Assembly: GCF_002310375.3 (NCBI RefSeq)
Contig: NZ_CP023315.3
Coordinates: 1,426,001-1,490,000, forward strand
Source of the DNA: Caulobacter vibrioides
Lineage (GTDB): Bacteria; Pseudomonadota; Alphaproteobacteria; Caulobacterales; Caulobacteraceae
Reading direction: 5' to 3'
Length of the DNA stretch: 64,000 bases
The notes under the pieces were generated by a model. That model was not told the origin of the DNA. It worked only from the letters and a program-made list of their open reading frames with translations, and did no database searches. Below, one piece after another: positions 33,540-42,401 of the stretch (positions are counted from its first letter, which is position 1; the number at the start of each line of letters is the position of its first letter). Position numbers and translations under genes: made by a program.

Positions 33540-34538
33540 ATGCTCACTCTTCTGCTCTCCGCCGCCCTCGCCCAGACAGCCTTGCCGCTGAATATCGGCG
33601 GTCGCGTCGCGCCCGCTCCGGACGGCGCCTACGACTTCGGCTGGCCCGGGGTCTATTTCGAGGCTCGCTTCACCGGACCCTCGGTCGAGATCGCGCTCGA
33701 CACCGGCGGCGAGCATCTGGCGGTGAGCATTGACGGCGTCCGCAAGGCCGAGTTGACCAAGTCAGGTGCCACCCGCCTGAAGCTGGATCGCCTGGGACCG
33801 GGCGAACACGTGGTGCGGTTGGACCGGCTGACCGAAAGCCAGGCGGGATCGTCGCGCTTCCAGGGCTTTTTCCTTGGCCAAGGGGGCAAGGCGCTCTCAG
33901 CGCCGTCTCGGCCGCGCAGGATCGAGTTCGTCGGCGACTCCCACACCGTGGGCTACGGTGTGCGCTCGGCCAGCCGCGACTGCACCGAACAGCAGGTGCA
34001 CGACCTGACCGACACCAGTCTGGCGTTCGGGCCGATCCTGGCTCGGCGGCTGAACGCGGACTACCGCATCGAGGCCTTCTCCGGGCGCGGCGTGGTGCGG
34101 AACTACAACGGGCTCGCGCCGGGTCTGCCCCTGCCGGCGCTCCTCCCGCGCCTGATCCCCGGCCAGGAGCAGCCGCGCTTGGGCCCAGACGACGCCTGGA
34201 GCCCCGACGTGCTGGTGATCGGCCTGGGCACCAACGACTTTTCGACGCCGCTGAACGCCGGCGAACCGTGGGCCGACGAGGCGGCGCTGCGGAAAGACTA
34301 CCGCGACAGCTATGTGGCCTTCATTCAGGGGCTGAAGGCCAGTCGCCCTAAGGCGCGGGTGTTCCTGATCGCCGGCGACACCTTCGCCGAGGACGTCGCC
34401 GAGGTCGCCGACCGCACCAGCGCCAAGGCCGTGCGGATCACGGGCATGGATCTGGGCGCATGCCATGGGCATCCGTCAGTGGCCGATCAGCGGATGATGG
34501 CCGACCAGCTCGAGGCGGCGATCAAATCCTCCCCCTAG
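33540..34538 (+). CDS. SGNH/GDSL esterase (CE2-like carbohydrate esterase), secreted
   Basis: 332 residues. A short signal peptide (MLTLLLSAALAQTA) precedes an N-terminal jelly-roll region (about 20-120: GWPGVYFEARFTG, GGEHLAVSIDG) and an SGNH hydrolase domain: catalytic Ser in FVGDSHTVGYG, oxyanion Asn in GLGTNDFS, and Asp-x-x-His in DLGACHGHPSV (a two-domain order typical of carbohydrate esterase family 2). Likely removes acetyl groups from polysaccharides. The last codons and the TAG stop lie inside the family A repeat that starts at 34526, so the final Lys-Ser-Ser-Pro residues are repeat-encoded. Confidence 0.85.
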   Translation: MLTLLLSAALAQTALPLNIGGRVAPAPDGAYDFGWPGVYFEARFTGPSVEIALDTGGEHLAVSIDGVRKAELTKSGATRLKLDRLGPGEHVVRLDRLTESQAGSSRFQGFFLGQGGKALSAPSRPRRIEFVGDSHTVGYGVRSASRDCTEQQVHDLTDTSLAFGPILARRLNADYRIEAFSGRGVVRNYNGLAPGLPLPALLPRLIPGQEQPRLGPDDAWSPDVLVIGLGTNDFSTPLNAGEPWADEAALRKDYRDSYVAFIQGLKASRPKARVFLIAGDTFAEDVAEVADRTSAKAVRITGMDLGACHGHPSVADQRMMADQLEAAIKSSP

Positions 34539-34644
34539 CGGGGGAGGTGTCGGCTCGAAGAGACGACGGAGGGGGAAGGGGCAGGGGGAGCAGGACTTCC
34601 CCCTCCGCCCGCTGCGCGGACACCTCCCCCGCTAGGGGGAGGAT
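34526..34644. repeat. Family A palindromic repeat (copy 4), overlapping a gene end
   Basis: ATCCTCCCCCTAGCGGGGGA...GGACTTCCCCCTCCG...CACCTCCCCCGCTAGGGGGAGGAT. The TAG within its first arm (34536-34538) is the stop codon of the SGNH esterase. The other end is 12 bp from the convergent rnr stop. Confidence 0.9.
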
Positions 34645-34655
34645 CTTGGCGACGC

Positions 34656-36938
34656 CTACCGCCGCTTGCCGCGTCGCACGCCCTTGGGCAGGCCGCCGCG
34701 CGGCTTCACCGCCGCCTGGCGTCGCGCTCCGAGCCGAGGGCGGGGCATCTTGGGATCCGGCGCCAGAGGCTCGCTGAGCATCTCGAACAGCAGGCCGCCG
34801 GTGACCGGTGTGGCCTCGACCAGCTTGACCTCGACGCCCATGCCCAGCGGCCAGCGCTTGCCGGTCCGCTCGCCGACCAGGGCGTGCATCTTGTCGTCGT
34901 GGACGAAGAACTCTTGGCCCAGGCTCGAGACCGGCACGAGGCCGTCGGCGCCGGTGTCGGCCAGCTTGATGAACAGGCCAAAGCGGGTGACGCCGGTGAT
35001 GCGGCCCTCGAAGGTCGCGCCCACGCGGTCGGCCAGGAAGGCGGCGATGTAGCGGTCGGTGGCGTCGCGCTCGGCGGCCATGGCCCGGCGCTCGGCGTGG
35101 GTGATGACCTCGGCCGTGTCCTTGATCTGGGCGATGTCCTGGTCGGTCAGGCCGTCGGTCCCCAAGCCCAGGGCCCGGATCAGGCCCCGGTGCACGATCA
35201 GGTCGGCATAGCGGCGGATCGGGCTGGTGAAGTGGGCGTACTTGGCCAGATTCAGACCGAAGTGGCCGATGTTGTCGGCGCTGTAGTGAGCCTGCATCTG
35301 GGTGCGCAGCACCACCTCGTTGATGATCGCCGCGTTGGGGCTCTCGCGGGTCTCTTCCAGCAGCTTGTTGAAGCGCGCGGTCTGCGGCGCCTCGCCCTTG
35401 CTCCAGCGGATCTCCAGGGTCTGCAGGAAGTCGGCGAGGTTCTGCACCTTCTCCAGGCTCGGCGTGTCGTGCACCCGGTAGATCAGGGGCGAGCGCTTGG
35501 CCTCCAGGCTTTCGGCGGCGCAGACATTGGCCTGCACCATCATCTCCTCGATCAGCTTGTGGGCTTCCAGGGAGGCGCGCTTGGTGATCGAGGTGATCTC
35601 GCCGCCCTTGATGATGATCCGGCGCTCATCGCTTTCGATCGCTAGGGGCGAGCGGGCGTCGCGGCCGATCTTCATCGTCCGGTAGGCGTCCCACAGCGGC
35701 TTGAGGATCGGGTCGAGCAGGGGACCCGCCTTGTCGTCGGGTTGGCCGTCGATCGCCGCCTGGGCCTGCTCGTAGGAGAGCTTGGCGGCCGAGCGCATCA
35801 GGCCGCGCACGAACCGATGGCCCTTCTTGCGGCCCGACTTGTCGAACACCATCCGCACGGCCAGCGTCGCGCGGTTCTCGCTTTCGCGCAGCGAGCACAG
35901 GCCGTTCGACAGGGTTTCCGGCAGCATCGGCTCGACCCGGTCGGGGAAGTAGACGCTGTTGCCCTTCTCGCGGGCGTCGCGGTCCAGGGCCGAGCCGGGG
36001 CGCACATAGGCGGCGACATCGGCGATGGCGACCCAGACGACGAAGCCGCCCTTGTTGGTCTCGTCCTCGTCGGGATGGGCGTAGACGGCGTCGTCGTGGT
36101 CGCGGGCGTCCACCGGGTCGATGGTCACGAACGGCAGGTCGCGCAGGTCCTCGCGGCCCGCCAGGGTCGGCTCGACGGCGGTCTTGGCCTCGGCTTCTGC
36201 GGCTTCGGAGAAGCCGGTGGGGATGCCGTGGCTGTGGATGGCGATCAGCGAGGCGGCGCGCGGGTCGTTCTCGGTGCCGACCACCTCCAGCACCTTGCCG
36301 GGCTTTGGGCCATAGCGGCCGCCGTGCGTGCCGACCTGGGCCAGGACGAGGTCGCCCTCCTTGAACTCGTGGGCGACGCTGGGATCCAAGACCAGGCTTT
36401 CCTTGGACTTGCGATCCACCGGCTCGACACGGACCTCGCGGCGATGTTTGCGGATGACGCCCAGGATCTTGTGCGCGCTCTGGCCCAGCTTCTTGATCAG
36501 CTTGGCCTCGAACTCGCCGGTCTCCAGCCGCTCGAAGCGGACCAGCAGGCGGTCGCCCAGGCCCGGCGCGCCGGCGGCGGCCTCGCCCTTGCCGGGCGCG
36601 AGGCGGACATTGGGCACGTCGTCGTCGGACTTGGTCAGCTTCACATAGAGCTCGCCGTCGCCGTCGCGCTCGACCACGTCGGCCACGCCGACCGGGGGCA
36701 GGGAGCCGGCTTCCGCAAAGCCCTTGCGGCCGCGCTTGGCCAGCGCGCCTTGGGCCTCCAGCTCGCGGATCATCTCGCGCAGGGCGCGGCGGTCGGCGCC
36801 CTTCAGGCCAAAGTGGCGGGCGATGTCGGCCTTGCCGGTCTCGCCGGCGTCACGCAGGAACGCCAGCAGCGTCTCGCGATCGGGCAGGCCCGCGGGCGGC
36901 TTGGGCTTGAAGGTCTTGGTCGGGCGAAGTTTGGCCAT
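34656..36938 (-). CDS. rnr: Ribonuclease R
   Basis: 760-residue 3'-5' exoribonuclease. Order: N-terminal winged-helix (about 22-70, RETLLAFLRDAGETGKADIARHFGL), cold-shock-like OB domains, the RNB catalytic core with the metal-binding aspartates in TIDPVDARDHDDAVYA, the HFTSPIRRYADLIVHRGL signature, an S1 RNA-binding domain (about 640-720: GATFEGRITGVTRFGLFIKL) and a basic proline/arginine tail. It degrades structured RNA. ATG 36938; the next gene upstream is oriented the same way, but a family A repeat lies between. Confidence 0.95.
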   Translation of the reverse strand: MAKLRPTKTFKPKPPAGLPDRETLLAFLRDAGETGKADIARHFGLKGADRRALREMIRELEAQGALAKRGRKGFAEAGSLPPVGVADVVERDGDGELYVKLTKSDDDVPNVRLAPGKGEAAAGAPGLGDRLLVRFERLETGEFEAKLIKKLGQSAHKILGVIRKHRREVRVEPVDRKSKESLVLDPSVAHEFKEGDLVLAQVGTHGGRYGPKPGKVLEVVGTENDPRAASLIAIHSHGIPTGFSEAAEAEAKTAVEPTLAGREDLRDLPFVTIDPVDARDHDDAVYAHPDEDETNKGGFVVWVAIADVAAYVRPGSALDRDAREKGNSVYFPDRVEPMLPETLSNGLCSLRESENRATLAVRMVFDKSGRKKGHRFVRGLMRSAAKLSYEQAQAAIDGQPDDKAGPLLDPILKPLWDAYRTMKIGRDARSPLAIESDERRIIIKGGEITSITKRASLEAHKLIEEMMVQANVCAAESLEAKRSPLIYRVHDTPSLEKVQNLADFLQTLEIRWSKGEAPQTARFNKLLEETRESPNAAIINEVVLRTQMQAHYSADNIGHFGLNLAKYAHFTSPIRRYADLIVHRGLIRALGLGTDGLTDQDIAQIKDTAEVITHAERRAMAAERDATDRYIAAFLADRVGATFEGRITGVTRFGLFIKLADTGADGLVPVSSLGQEFFVHDDKMHALVGERTGKRWPLGMGVEVKLVEATPVTGGLLFEMLSEPLAPDPKMPRPRLGARRQAAVKPRGGLPKGVRRGKRR

Positions 36939-36987
36939 GTCCTGCCTTAACCCGTTCGGCGGCCTTAGGGAAACGCGAGGTGGGGGC

Positions 36988-37120
36988 CAGCGCCCCCTCC
37001 GTCACGATGCGTATCCGCATCGCGACACCTCCCCCGCTTTGCGAGGGAGGAGGCTAGGTCATCCTCACCCGTGAAACGGGGGAGGTGGATCGCTGCTGAG
37101 CAGCGAGACGGAGGGGGCGC
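36988..37120. repeat. Family A related double palindrome (copy 5)
   Basis: Outer arms GCGCCCCCTCCGTC (from 36990) and GACGGAGGGGGCGC (ending 37120) enclose CACCTCCCCCGC and a second block AACGGGGGAGGTGGATCGCT. Same sequence vocabulary as the other family A copies, but two blocks joined through AGGAGGCTAGGTCATCCTC. It lies between rnr and the proline-rich gene. Confidence 0.75.
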
Positions 37121-37126
37121 GGACCC

Positions 37127-37492
37127 TCAGTACAGATCCTCGATCGACTTTGGCGCCTGCGGCTCGGCGGGCTTGGTCTCGGCCACCGGCGCGGGCGCGG
37201 GCGGCGGGGCCTCGACCACCGGCGCGGGCGGCGGGGCTTCCTGCTCAGCGGTCTCGACCTCGACGGCCTTGGGCTTGGGTTTTTCGACCGGTGGCGGTTC
37301 GTAGGCGAGGGCGGGGGTGGCGTCCTTGACGGGCGCGCCGGAGGCCTCGGCGAGCGGCTGCTGGCTCGCCACGGGGCCGCCACGATCAAGCTTCATGGCG
37401 TTCATCAGGCCCATGGCGAAGCCACCGATGCAGCACAGCACCAGGGCCACGACCACGACCTGCAGCGGCAGGGGACGTTCCAAGGTCGTCAT
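37127..37492 (-). CDS. Proline-rich single-pass membrane protein
   Basis: 121 residues. One N-terminal membrane helix (about 10-31: LQVVVVALVLCCIGGFAMGLM) is followed by an extended Pro/Ala/Glu/Val-rich segment (VEKPKPKAVEVETAEQ, then PPPAPVVEAPPPAPAPVAET) and a short conserved-looking end, PKSIEDLY. The layout suggests a periplasm-spanning or anchor protein, but no TonB C-terminal domain is present. Located between rnr and topA on the same strand; the first 39 bp upstream separate it from topA. Function unknown. Confidence 0.7.
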   Translation of the reverse strand: MTTLERPLPLQVVVVALVLCCIGGFAMGLMNAMKLDRGGPVASQQPLAEASGAPVKDATPALAYEPPPVEKPKPKAVEVETAEQEAPPPAPVVEAPPPAPAPVAETKPAEPQAPKSIEDLY

Positions 37493-37531
37493 GGGTGAAG
37501 TTTACTCCCGTCCCTGAGGGCTGAACAGGCG

Positions 37532-40225
37532 TCAGCCCTCGTCGTCCCAGGGCGCGGCGCCGTCGTCGGACGTCTCCTTCGCCTTGGACTTCGCCGGAGC
37601 CTTCTTAGCGGCCGGCTTCTTGGCGGCGGGCTTCTTCGCCGCCGTCTTCTTGGCTGGCGGGTCGCCTTCAGCCTTGGCCTTGGACTTGGTGGCCGCCGCC
37701 TTCTTGGCGGGCTTCTTGCCCCCGCCCTTGGCCGCGCGCTCGGCGATCAGGGCCAGCGCCTCTTCCAGGGTGATGGCGGCCGGATCCTTGCCCTTGGGCA
37801 CGTTGGCGTTGGTGTCGCCGTGCTTGATGTAGGGACCAAAGCGGCCCGACAGCACGCGGATCGGTTTGCCGTCCTCGGGGTGATTGCCCAGTTCCGCCAG
37901 GGCCGCGGCGGCGCCGCGCTGCGGACGACCGCCGCCGGCGCGCTTGTCGGCCAGGATGGCGACGGCGCGGTTGAGGCCGACATCGAACACCTCATCGGCG
38001 TTCTCCAGATTGGCGTAGGTGCCGTCGTGCAGCACGAAGGGCCCGAAGCGCCCGAGGCCCGCGGTGATGACCTTGCCGTCGTCCGGGTGCTTGCCCACCT
38101 CGCGCGGCAGCGAGAGCAGGCGTAGGGCCTTCTCCAGGTCCATGGCCGAGGCGATCCAGCCCTTGGGCAGGGACGAGCGCTTGGGCTTGTCGCTGCTGCC
38201 TTCGGTCGCCAGCTCCTCGACATAGGGGCCAAAACGGCCGTTCTTCAGCCAGACCGCCAGGCCCGTGGCGGGGTTGAGGCCCAGCTGCTTGTCGGCGCTC
38301 TCGGCGTCGCCATCGCCCTCCGACACGCCCAGCTGCCGCGTGAAGCGGCACTCGGGATAGTTCGAGCAGCCGATGAAGGCCCCGAACTTGCCGGTCTTCA
38401 GCGAGAGTTGCCCCGAGCCGCAGGTCGGGCACAGGCGCGGGTTCGAACCATCGCCCTTGTCGGGGAAGATGTGGGGGCCCAGCGCCTCGTTCAGGGCGTC
38501 CAGGACGTTGGTGGTGCGCAGCTCGGCGATCTCGCCGACGGCGGCGTGGAAGTCCTTCCAGAATTCGCGGAGGAACTCCTTCCAGTCCAGCTTGCCGTCC
38601 GAGACGAGGTCGAGCTTCTCTTCCAGCGCGGCCGTGAAGTCGTACTCGACATAGCGCTTGAAGAACTGCTCGAGGAACGCGGTGACCAGACGGCCCTTGT
38701 CCTCGGGGATGAAGCGCTGCTTCTCCATGCGGACATATTCGCGGTCGCGCAGCACGCCCAGCACCGAGGCGTAGGTCGACGGACGGCCGATTCCCAGCTC
38801 TTCCATCTTCTTGACCAGGCTGGCTTCCGAATAGCGCGGGGGCGGTTCGGTGAAGTGCTGGTCGGCGCGCGACTTGATGACCTTGGCGGCGGCGCCTTCG
38901 AGGATGGCCGGCAGACGGGCGCTGTCCTCGTCGCCCTCGTCGTCGCGACCTTCTTCATAGACGGCGAGATAGCCGGGGAACTGCACCACCTGGCCGGTGG
39001 CGCGCAGGCCGGTCTGGCCGTCGGCGCTGGTCAGGTCGACGGTCGTGCGCTCGATGCGGGCGCTCTCCATCTGCGAGGCGATGGTGCGCTTCCAGATCAG
39101 TTCGTACAGACGCCCCAGCTCCGGCTCCAGGCGCAGCGAGCCTGGATTGCGGTTCATGGCGGTCGGACGGATGGCTTCGTGGGCCTCCTGAGCGTTCTTG
39201 GCTTTGGACTTGTACATCCGCGGGGAGTCCGGGACATACTCCTTGCCATAGACCGTGCCGATGACGTCTCGGGCCTCGAAGATGGCTTCAGGCGCCATCG
39301 AGACGCCGTCGGTCCGCATGTAGGTGATCAGACCCACCGTCTCGCCGCCGATATCGACGCCTTCGTACAGCTTCTGGGCGGCCTGCATGGTGCGCTGGGC
39401 CGAGAAGCCCAGCTTGCGGGCGGCCTCCTGCTGCAGGGTCGAGGTGGTGAAGGGCGGGGCGGGCGAGCGCTTGCCGGGCTTCTTCTCGACGGCCTCGACC
39501 TTGAAGGTGGCGGCTTCGACGGCGGCCTTCGCGGCCAGGGCCGAGGTCTCGTTGCCCAGGTCGAACTTGGTGAGCTTCTTGCCCTCGTGCTTGACCAGGC
39601 GCGCCAGGAACGGATCCGAACCAGCCGAGACGTCGGCGTCGACGGTCCAGTACTCCTGGGTCCTGAAGCGCTCGATCTCCAGCTCGCGATCGACGACCAG
39701 CCGCAGGGCCACCGACTGCACGCGGCCGGCCGAGCGCGAACCGGGGAGCTTGCGCCACAGCACCGGTGAAAGCGTAAAGCCGACCAGATAGTCGAGGGCG
39801 CGGCGGGCGAGATAGGCCTCGACCAGCTCCATATCGAGGTCGCGCGGGGCCCGCATGGCCTCGGTCACCGCGCTCTTGGTGATGGCGTTGAAGGTGACGC
39901 GCTGGACGGTCTTGTCCTTCAGCGCCTTCTTCTTGTTCAGCACTTCCAGGACGTGCCAGCTGATCGCTTCGCCTTCGCGATCAGGGTCGGTGGCCAGAAT
40001 CAGACGGTCGGCCTTCTTGAGGGCGTCGACGATGTCGCTGACGCGCTTTGAGGCCTTGGCGTCGACTTCCCAGCTCATGGCGAAGTCGTTGTCCGGCTCG
40101 ACCGAGCCGTCCTTCGACGGCAGGTCGCGGATGTGGCCGTAGGAAGCGAGAACCGTGTAGTCGGACCCGAGGTACTTGTTGATGGTCTTGGCCTTGGCCG
40201 GGCTCTCGACGACGACGACGTTCAT
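37532..40225 (-). CDS. topA: DNA topoisomerase I
   Basis: 897 residues, type IA topoisomerase relaxing negative supercoils. TOPRIM domain first (VVVESPAKAKTINKYLG, ATDPDREGEAISWH), then the core with the active-site Tyr in GLITYMRTDGVSM, SEASLVKKMEELGIGRPSTYASVLG, then a C-terminal four-cysteine zinc ribbon (CPTCGSGQLSLKTGKFGAFIGC) and topoisomerase C repeats. The end (last 100 residues) is a Lys/Ala/Pro-rich basic tail with AKK repeats followed by an acidic PWDDEG terminus, a common extension in alphaproteobacteria. ATG 40225. Confidence 0.96.
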   Translation of the reverse strand: MNVVVVESPAKAKTINKYLGSDYTVLASYGHIRDLPSKDGSVEPDNDFAMSWEVDAKASKRVSDIVDALKKADRLILATDPDREGEAISWHVLEVLNKKKALKDKTVQRVTFNAITKSAVTEAMRAPRDLDMELVEAYLARRALDYLVGFTLSPVLWRKLPGSRSAGRVQSVALRLVVDRELEIERFRTQEYWTVDADVSAGSDPFLARLVKHEGKKLTKFDLGNETSALAAKAAVEAATFKVEAVEKKPGKRSPAPPFTTSTLQQEAARKLGFSAQRTMQAAQKLYEGVDIGGETVGLITYMRTDGVSMAPEAIFEARDVIGTVYGKEYVPDSPRMYKSKAKNAQEAHEAIRPTAMNRNPGSLRLEPELGRLYELIWKRTIASQMESARIERTTVDLTSADGQTGLRATGQVVQFPGYLAVYEEGRDDEGDEDSARLPAILEGAAAKVIKSRADQHFTEPPPRYSEASLVKKMEELGIGRPSTYASVLGVLRDREYVRMEKQRFIPEDKGRLVTAFLEQFFKRYVEYDFTAALEEKLDLVSDGKLDWKEFLREFWKDFHAAVGEIAELRTTNVLDALNEALGPHIFPDKGDGSNPRLCPTCGSGQLSLKTGKFGAFIGCSNYPECRFTRQLGVSEGDGDAESADKQLGLNPATGLAVWLKNGRFGPYVEELATEGSSDKPKRSSLPKGWIASAMDLEKALRLLSLPREVGKHPDDGKVITAGLGRFGPFVLHDGTYANLENADEVFDVGLNRAVAILADKRAGGGRPQRGAAAALAELGNHPEDGKPIRVLSGRFGPYIKHGDTNANVPKGKDPAAITLEEALALIAERAAKGGGKKPAKKAAATKSKAKAEGDPPAKKTAAKKPAAKKPAAKKAPAKSKAKETSDDGAAPWDDEG

Positions 40226-40403
40226 TCTGACTCTTGTTCAGGAAAAGGAGATCGCCCTGCAGGCGAGCGGCGCGAAAGTGGGGGCTTGACCGGGGGTCTG
40301 TCAACGAAGGACCCAGAAAACAGTCAGGCTTTGGTGTCTGGTAGGCGCTTGTTAAGCCCCTTGCGCGACACTGGGATGGCATGTTCCACCTGTGCTGACC
40401 CCG

Positions 40404-40574
40404 ATGGACCTGACCGTCAACCGGATCGCTACCGAGGCCTATGTCTCGCCGATCCGCCCGATCAAGCCCGTGACCTCGAACGCTGAACGCGCGGAGATCG
40501 TCGAGCGGCTGAAAGAAGCCGTGCGCGCCGCGCCGGCGGCGGGGACGGGGCTGTTGGTGGATTTGAGCGTTTAG
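40404..40574 (+). CDS. Small hypothetical protein
   Basis: 56 residues from ATG 40404 (60 from GTG 40392). MDLTVNRIATEAYVSPIRPI is followed by KPVTSNAERAEIVERLKEAV and RAAPAAGTGLLVDLSV: an extended Pro-containing N-terminus and one amphipathic helix. No strong ribosome-binding site is visible for either start. It is divergent from topA, and its stop overlaps the stop of the next convergent gene by four bases, which supports the end position. No family recognised. Confidence 0.5.
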   Translation: MDLTVNRIATEAYVSPIRPIKPVTSNAERAEIVERLKEAVRAAPAAGTGLLVDLSV

Positions 40575-41149
40575 AACGGTCGGCCGCGTAGGGCGTCGCA
40601 AGACGCGGGACCTTCTCCCTCTCTACGAAAGCCCAGTGTCTTGACTTCGCGATGAAGGAAGGGCGCTAGCGGCCATTCTCGATGAACCCGCAGGGTGTAA
40701 CCTCCGCTGGGGCCCCCGCCATCAGTTCGGGTGCAGAGCACTCCAGGGGCTAAACGCGTGATGCTGGTCTGGTTTTCGAACTCGCCGACCGTAAACAGCA
40801 GGCCAAGCGCGCCGACCGTGCCGAGGAAATAGCCAAAGACGACAGGGATCAGCGTCACGGCAAGAATGAGCCGACCCGCGATCGGCGATCTAATCCGCGA
40901 GCTGAGCGACAGGGCCAGGGCGACATAGGCGGCATAGACGGCGGCCAGGGTTGCGATGTTCGCCGTCAAGGAGACGAACCGCACCCCGAAAGCCACCGCG
41001 AGGATCGCCAGCCCGACCACTGCGGCCAGTAGCCCCATGAAGGCTAGGCGGCTGCGTGTCGAAAGCCTGTCCTTGATGGCGAGATGTAGGCATGCACCCA
41101 CGACGGGCGCGCCGAGCAACAGCATCCAGGCCAGGATCGCAGAGCTCAT
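40571..41149 (-). CDS. Membrane protein of unknown function
   Basis: 192 residues. Four hydrophobic segments fill the first two thirds (about 3-24, 35-56, 62-80 and 93-122), followed by a soluble tail of about 65 residues with two cysteines (VLCTRTDGG and ASCDALRG). The spacing suggests a four-helix inner-membrane protein with a periplasmic or cytosolic C-terminal domain. AAAGGAG lies upstream of ATG 41149; a tiny ORF (start near 41210) ends at this ATG. Codon use is looser than in nearby housekeeping genes. No family recognised. Confidence 0.6.
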   Translation of the reverse strand: MSSAILAWMLLLGAPVVGACLHLAIKDRLSTRSRLAFMGLLAAVVGLAILAVAFGVRFVSLTANIATLAAVYAAYVALALSLSSRIRSPIAGRLILAVTLIPVVFGYFLGTVGALGLLFTVGEFENQTSITRLAPGVLCTRTDGGGPSGGYTLRVHREWPLAPFLHREVKTLGFRREGEGPASCDALRGRPF

Positions 41150-41195
41150 GTAGAGTGCTCCTTTGTCACTACCTTGGATTGATTTTCGCGATTGG

Positions 41196-41225
41196 CAAGC
41201 TCAACCATTCGCCCACTTCCTAACG
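41196..41225. repeat. 30-bp direct repeat, left copy
   Basis: CAAGCTCAACCATTCGCCCA followed by CTTCCTAACG. The same 30 bases, with one mismatch, recur at 41534-41563. On the minus strand each copy reads AGGAAGTGGGCGA-ATG-GTTGAGCTTG, that is, a ribosome-binding site and start codon followed by a short ORF of 20-27 codons. Confidence 0.8.
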
Positions 41226-41315
41226 TAGGGGCGTGATGGCTTCTGCGCAGTGACGTGTCGCCGAGGAGGTCGGTCGATTTGAACCGTCGCATTAGAGGTG
41301 AGCTCGCAGCCGCAA

Positions 41316-41422
41316 TGCGTCCTTCGAGGCTCGCCTACGGCTCACACCTCAGGATGAGGAAATCCTGTTGCTGAACACCTCATCCTGAGGTGCGCGCTCC
41401 TAAGCGCGCCTCGAAGGACGCA
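41316..41422. repeat. Family B palindromic repeat (copy 1)
   Basis: Arms TGCGTCCTTCGAGGCTCGCC and GCGCGCCTCGAAGGACGCA with an inner pair CACCTCAGGATGAGG / CCTCATCCTGAGGTG around a central TTGCTGAA loop. A close relative is at 47533-47647. It sits inside the 470-bp intergenic stretch 41150-41621, between the two direct-repeat copies; no gene is supported there. Confidence 0.85.
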
Positions 41423-41533
41423 GGGAGCCAAGGTCCCCCCAGGGGCGGGAACGGTCACGAGCCTACCGCCATGAACCAGACGTTCCAGCGGTCGCCGCAA
41501 AGGTCGACGTAAGCTGGCGTTTCTCGCCGCTCT

Positions 41534-41563
41534 CAAGCTCAACCATTCGCCCACTTCCTGACG
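41534..41563. repeat. 30-bp direct repeat, right copy
   Basis: Second copy of the unit at 41196-41225 (338 bp apart, one mismatch). It precedes a 27-codon minus-strand ORF beginning MVELESGEKRQL, which shares only the first four residues with the ORF after the left copy. Confidence 0.8.
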
Positions 41564-41621
41564 CCTAGCCATGGTCCACCGTTGATCGGGCCGGCGCATC
41601 GGCCCGTGATGTGGCGAGCAG

Positions 41622-42401
41622 ATGGCGCACTGGAAACGACGGGGAGGAAAGGGCGCGGCCTTGGTCGTGAGCCTCGCCGCGCATGCAGCCGCTGTGGCGG
41701 TGCTGCTGGGCGCTCAGGTGACGCCCGCGCCGCCCGAGCCGCCATCGGTTCTGGTCTCTCTAGTCGAACCGCCGCTACCGCCACCCCCGCCGCCTACACC
41801 GCCCGCGCCGCACGATGCGCCGCAGTCGCCGGTGAAGGCCCCGAAGAAGTCGCCCTCACCGGAGAAACCCAAGGACACGGCCCTAGCCGCGCCGCGCTCG
41901 CCGCTGCGCGTGACCAAGGCGCCGGTCCCCAAGGATGTGACGCCGCTTGCGGCCAGTCCCAGACCCGCGCCCGCCCGGGTAATGGGCCTGGGCGAGTCCG
42001 AGCTGATGGGCGCGGCGACCGCTGGGGTGGGCTCCGGCGGCGGGGGCGGCGGCGCAGGCTGCGACATGGTCCGCCTGCTGCAGGAGGGGCTGCGCAAGAA
42101 CCCGCGCGCCCGCGCTTCGCTGATGCGCGCCCATGCCGCCACCGTCAGCGCCGGTCGCGCGCCGCTGGTCTGGAACGGCGACTGGCTCCGCACCGACGGC
42201 GAAGAGGGCGACGGCCTCTCGGGCCTGCGCGAGATGATCATGCTGGAGGTCGCCTTCGCGCCCGCCGCCTGTCGCACCGAGCCGATGCGCGGCCTCGTGC
42301 TGATCTCGCTGAGCGACGGCCCCGGCGGCGCGCGGTTCGCCGTGGGCGGCGGTCACTGGCGGTGGTCGGACCTGCTGTTCGCCAAGGGCGCGCGGCGCTA
42401 G
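41622..42401 (+). CDS. TonB-like proline-rich inner-membrane protein
   Basis: 259 residues. An N-terminal helix (about 10-31: GAALVVSLAAHAAAVAVLLG) is followed by a proline/lysine-rich stretch (PPLPPPPPPTPPAP, then EKPKDTALAAPRSP) and a glycine hinge (SGGGGGGAGCD). The C-terminal domain of about 110 residues contains two cysteines (Cys about 149 and 218) and ends GGHWRWSDLLFAKGARR. The layout is TonB-like, though the C-terminal domain does not show the usual TonB YP motif. Its TAG stop is the first three bases of the adjacent TAGAGC repeat. Confidence 0.6.
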   Translation: MAHWKRRGGKGAALVVSLAAHAAAVAVLLGAQVTPAPPEPPSVLVSLVEPPLPPPPPPTPPAPHDAPQSPVKAPKKSPSPEKPKDTALAAPRSPLRVTKAPVPKDVTPLAASPRPAPARVMGLGESELMGAATAGVGSGGGGGGAGCDMVRLLQEGLRKNPRARASLMRAHAATVSAGRAPLVWNGDWLRTDGEEGDGLSGLREMIMLEVAFAPAACRTEPMRGLVLISLSDGPGGARFAVGGGHWRWSDLLFAKGARR

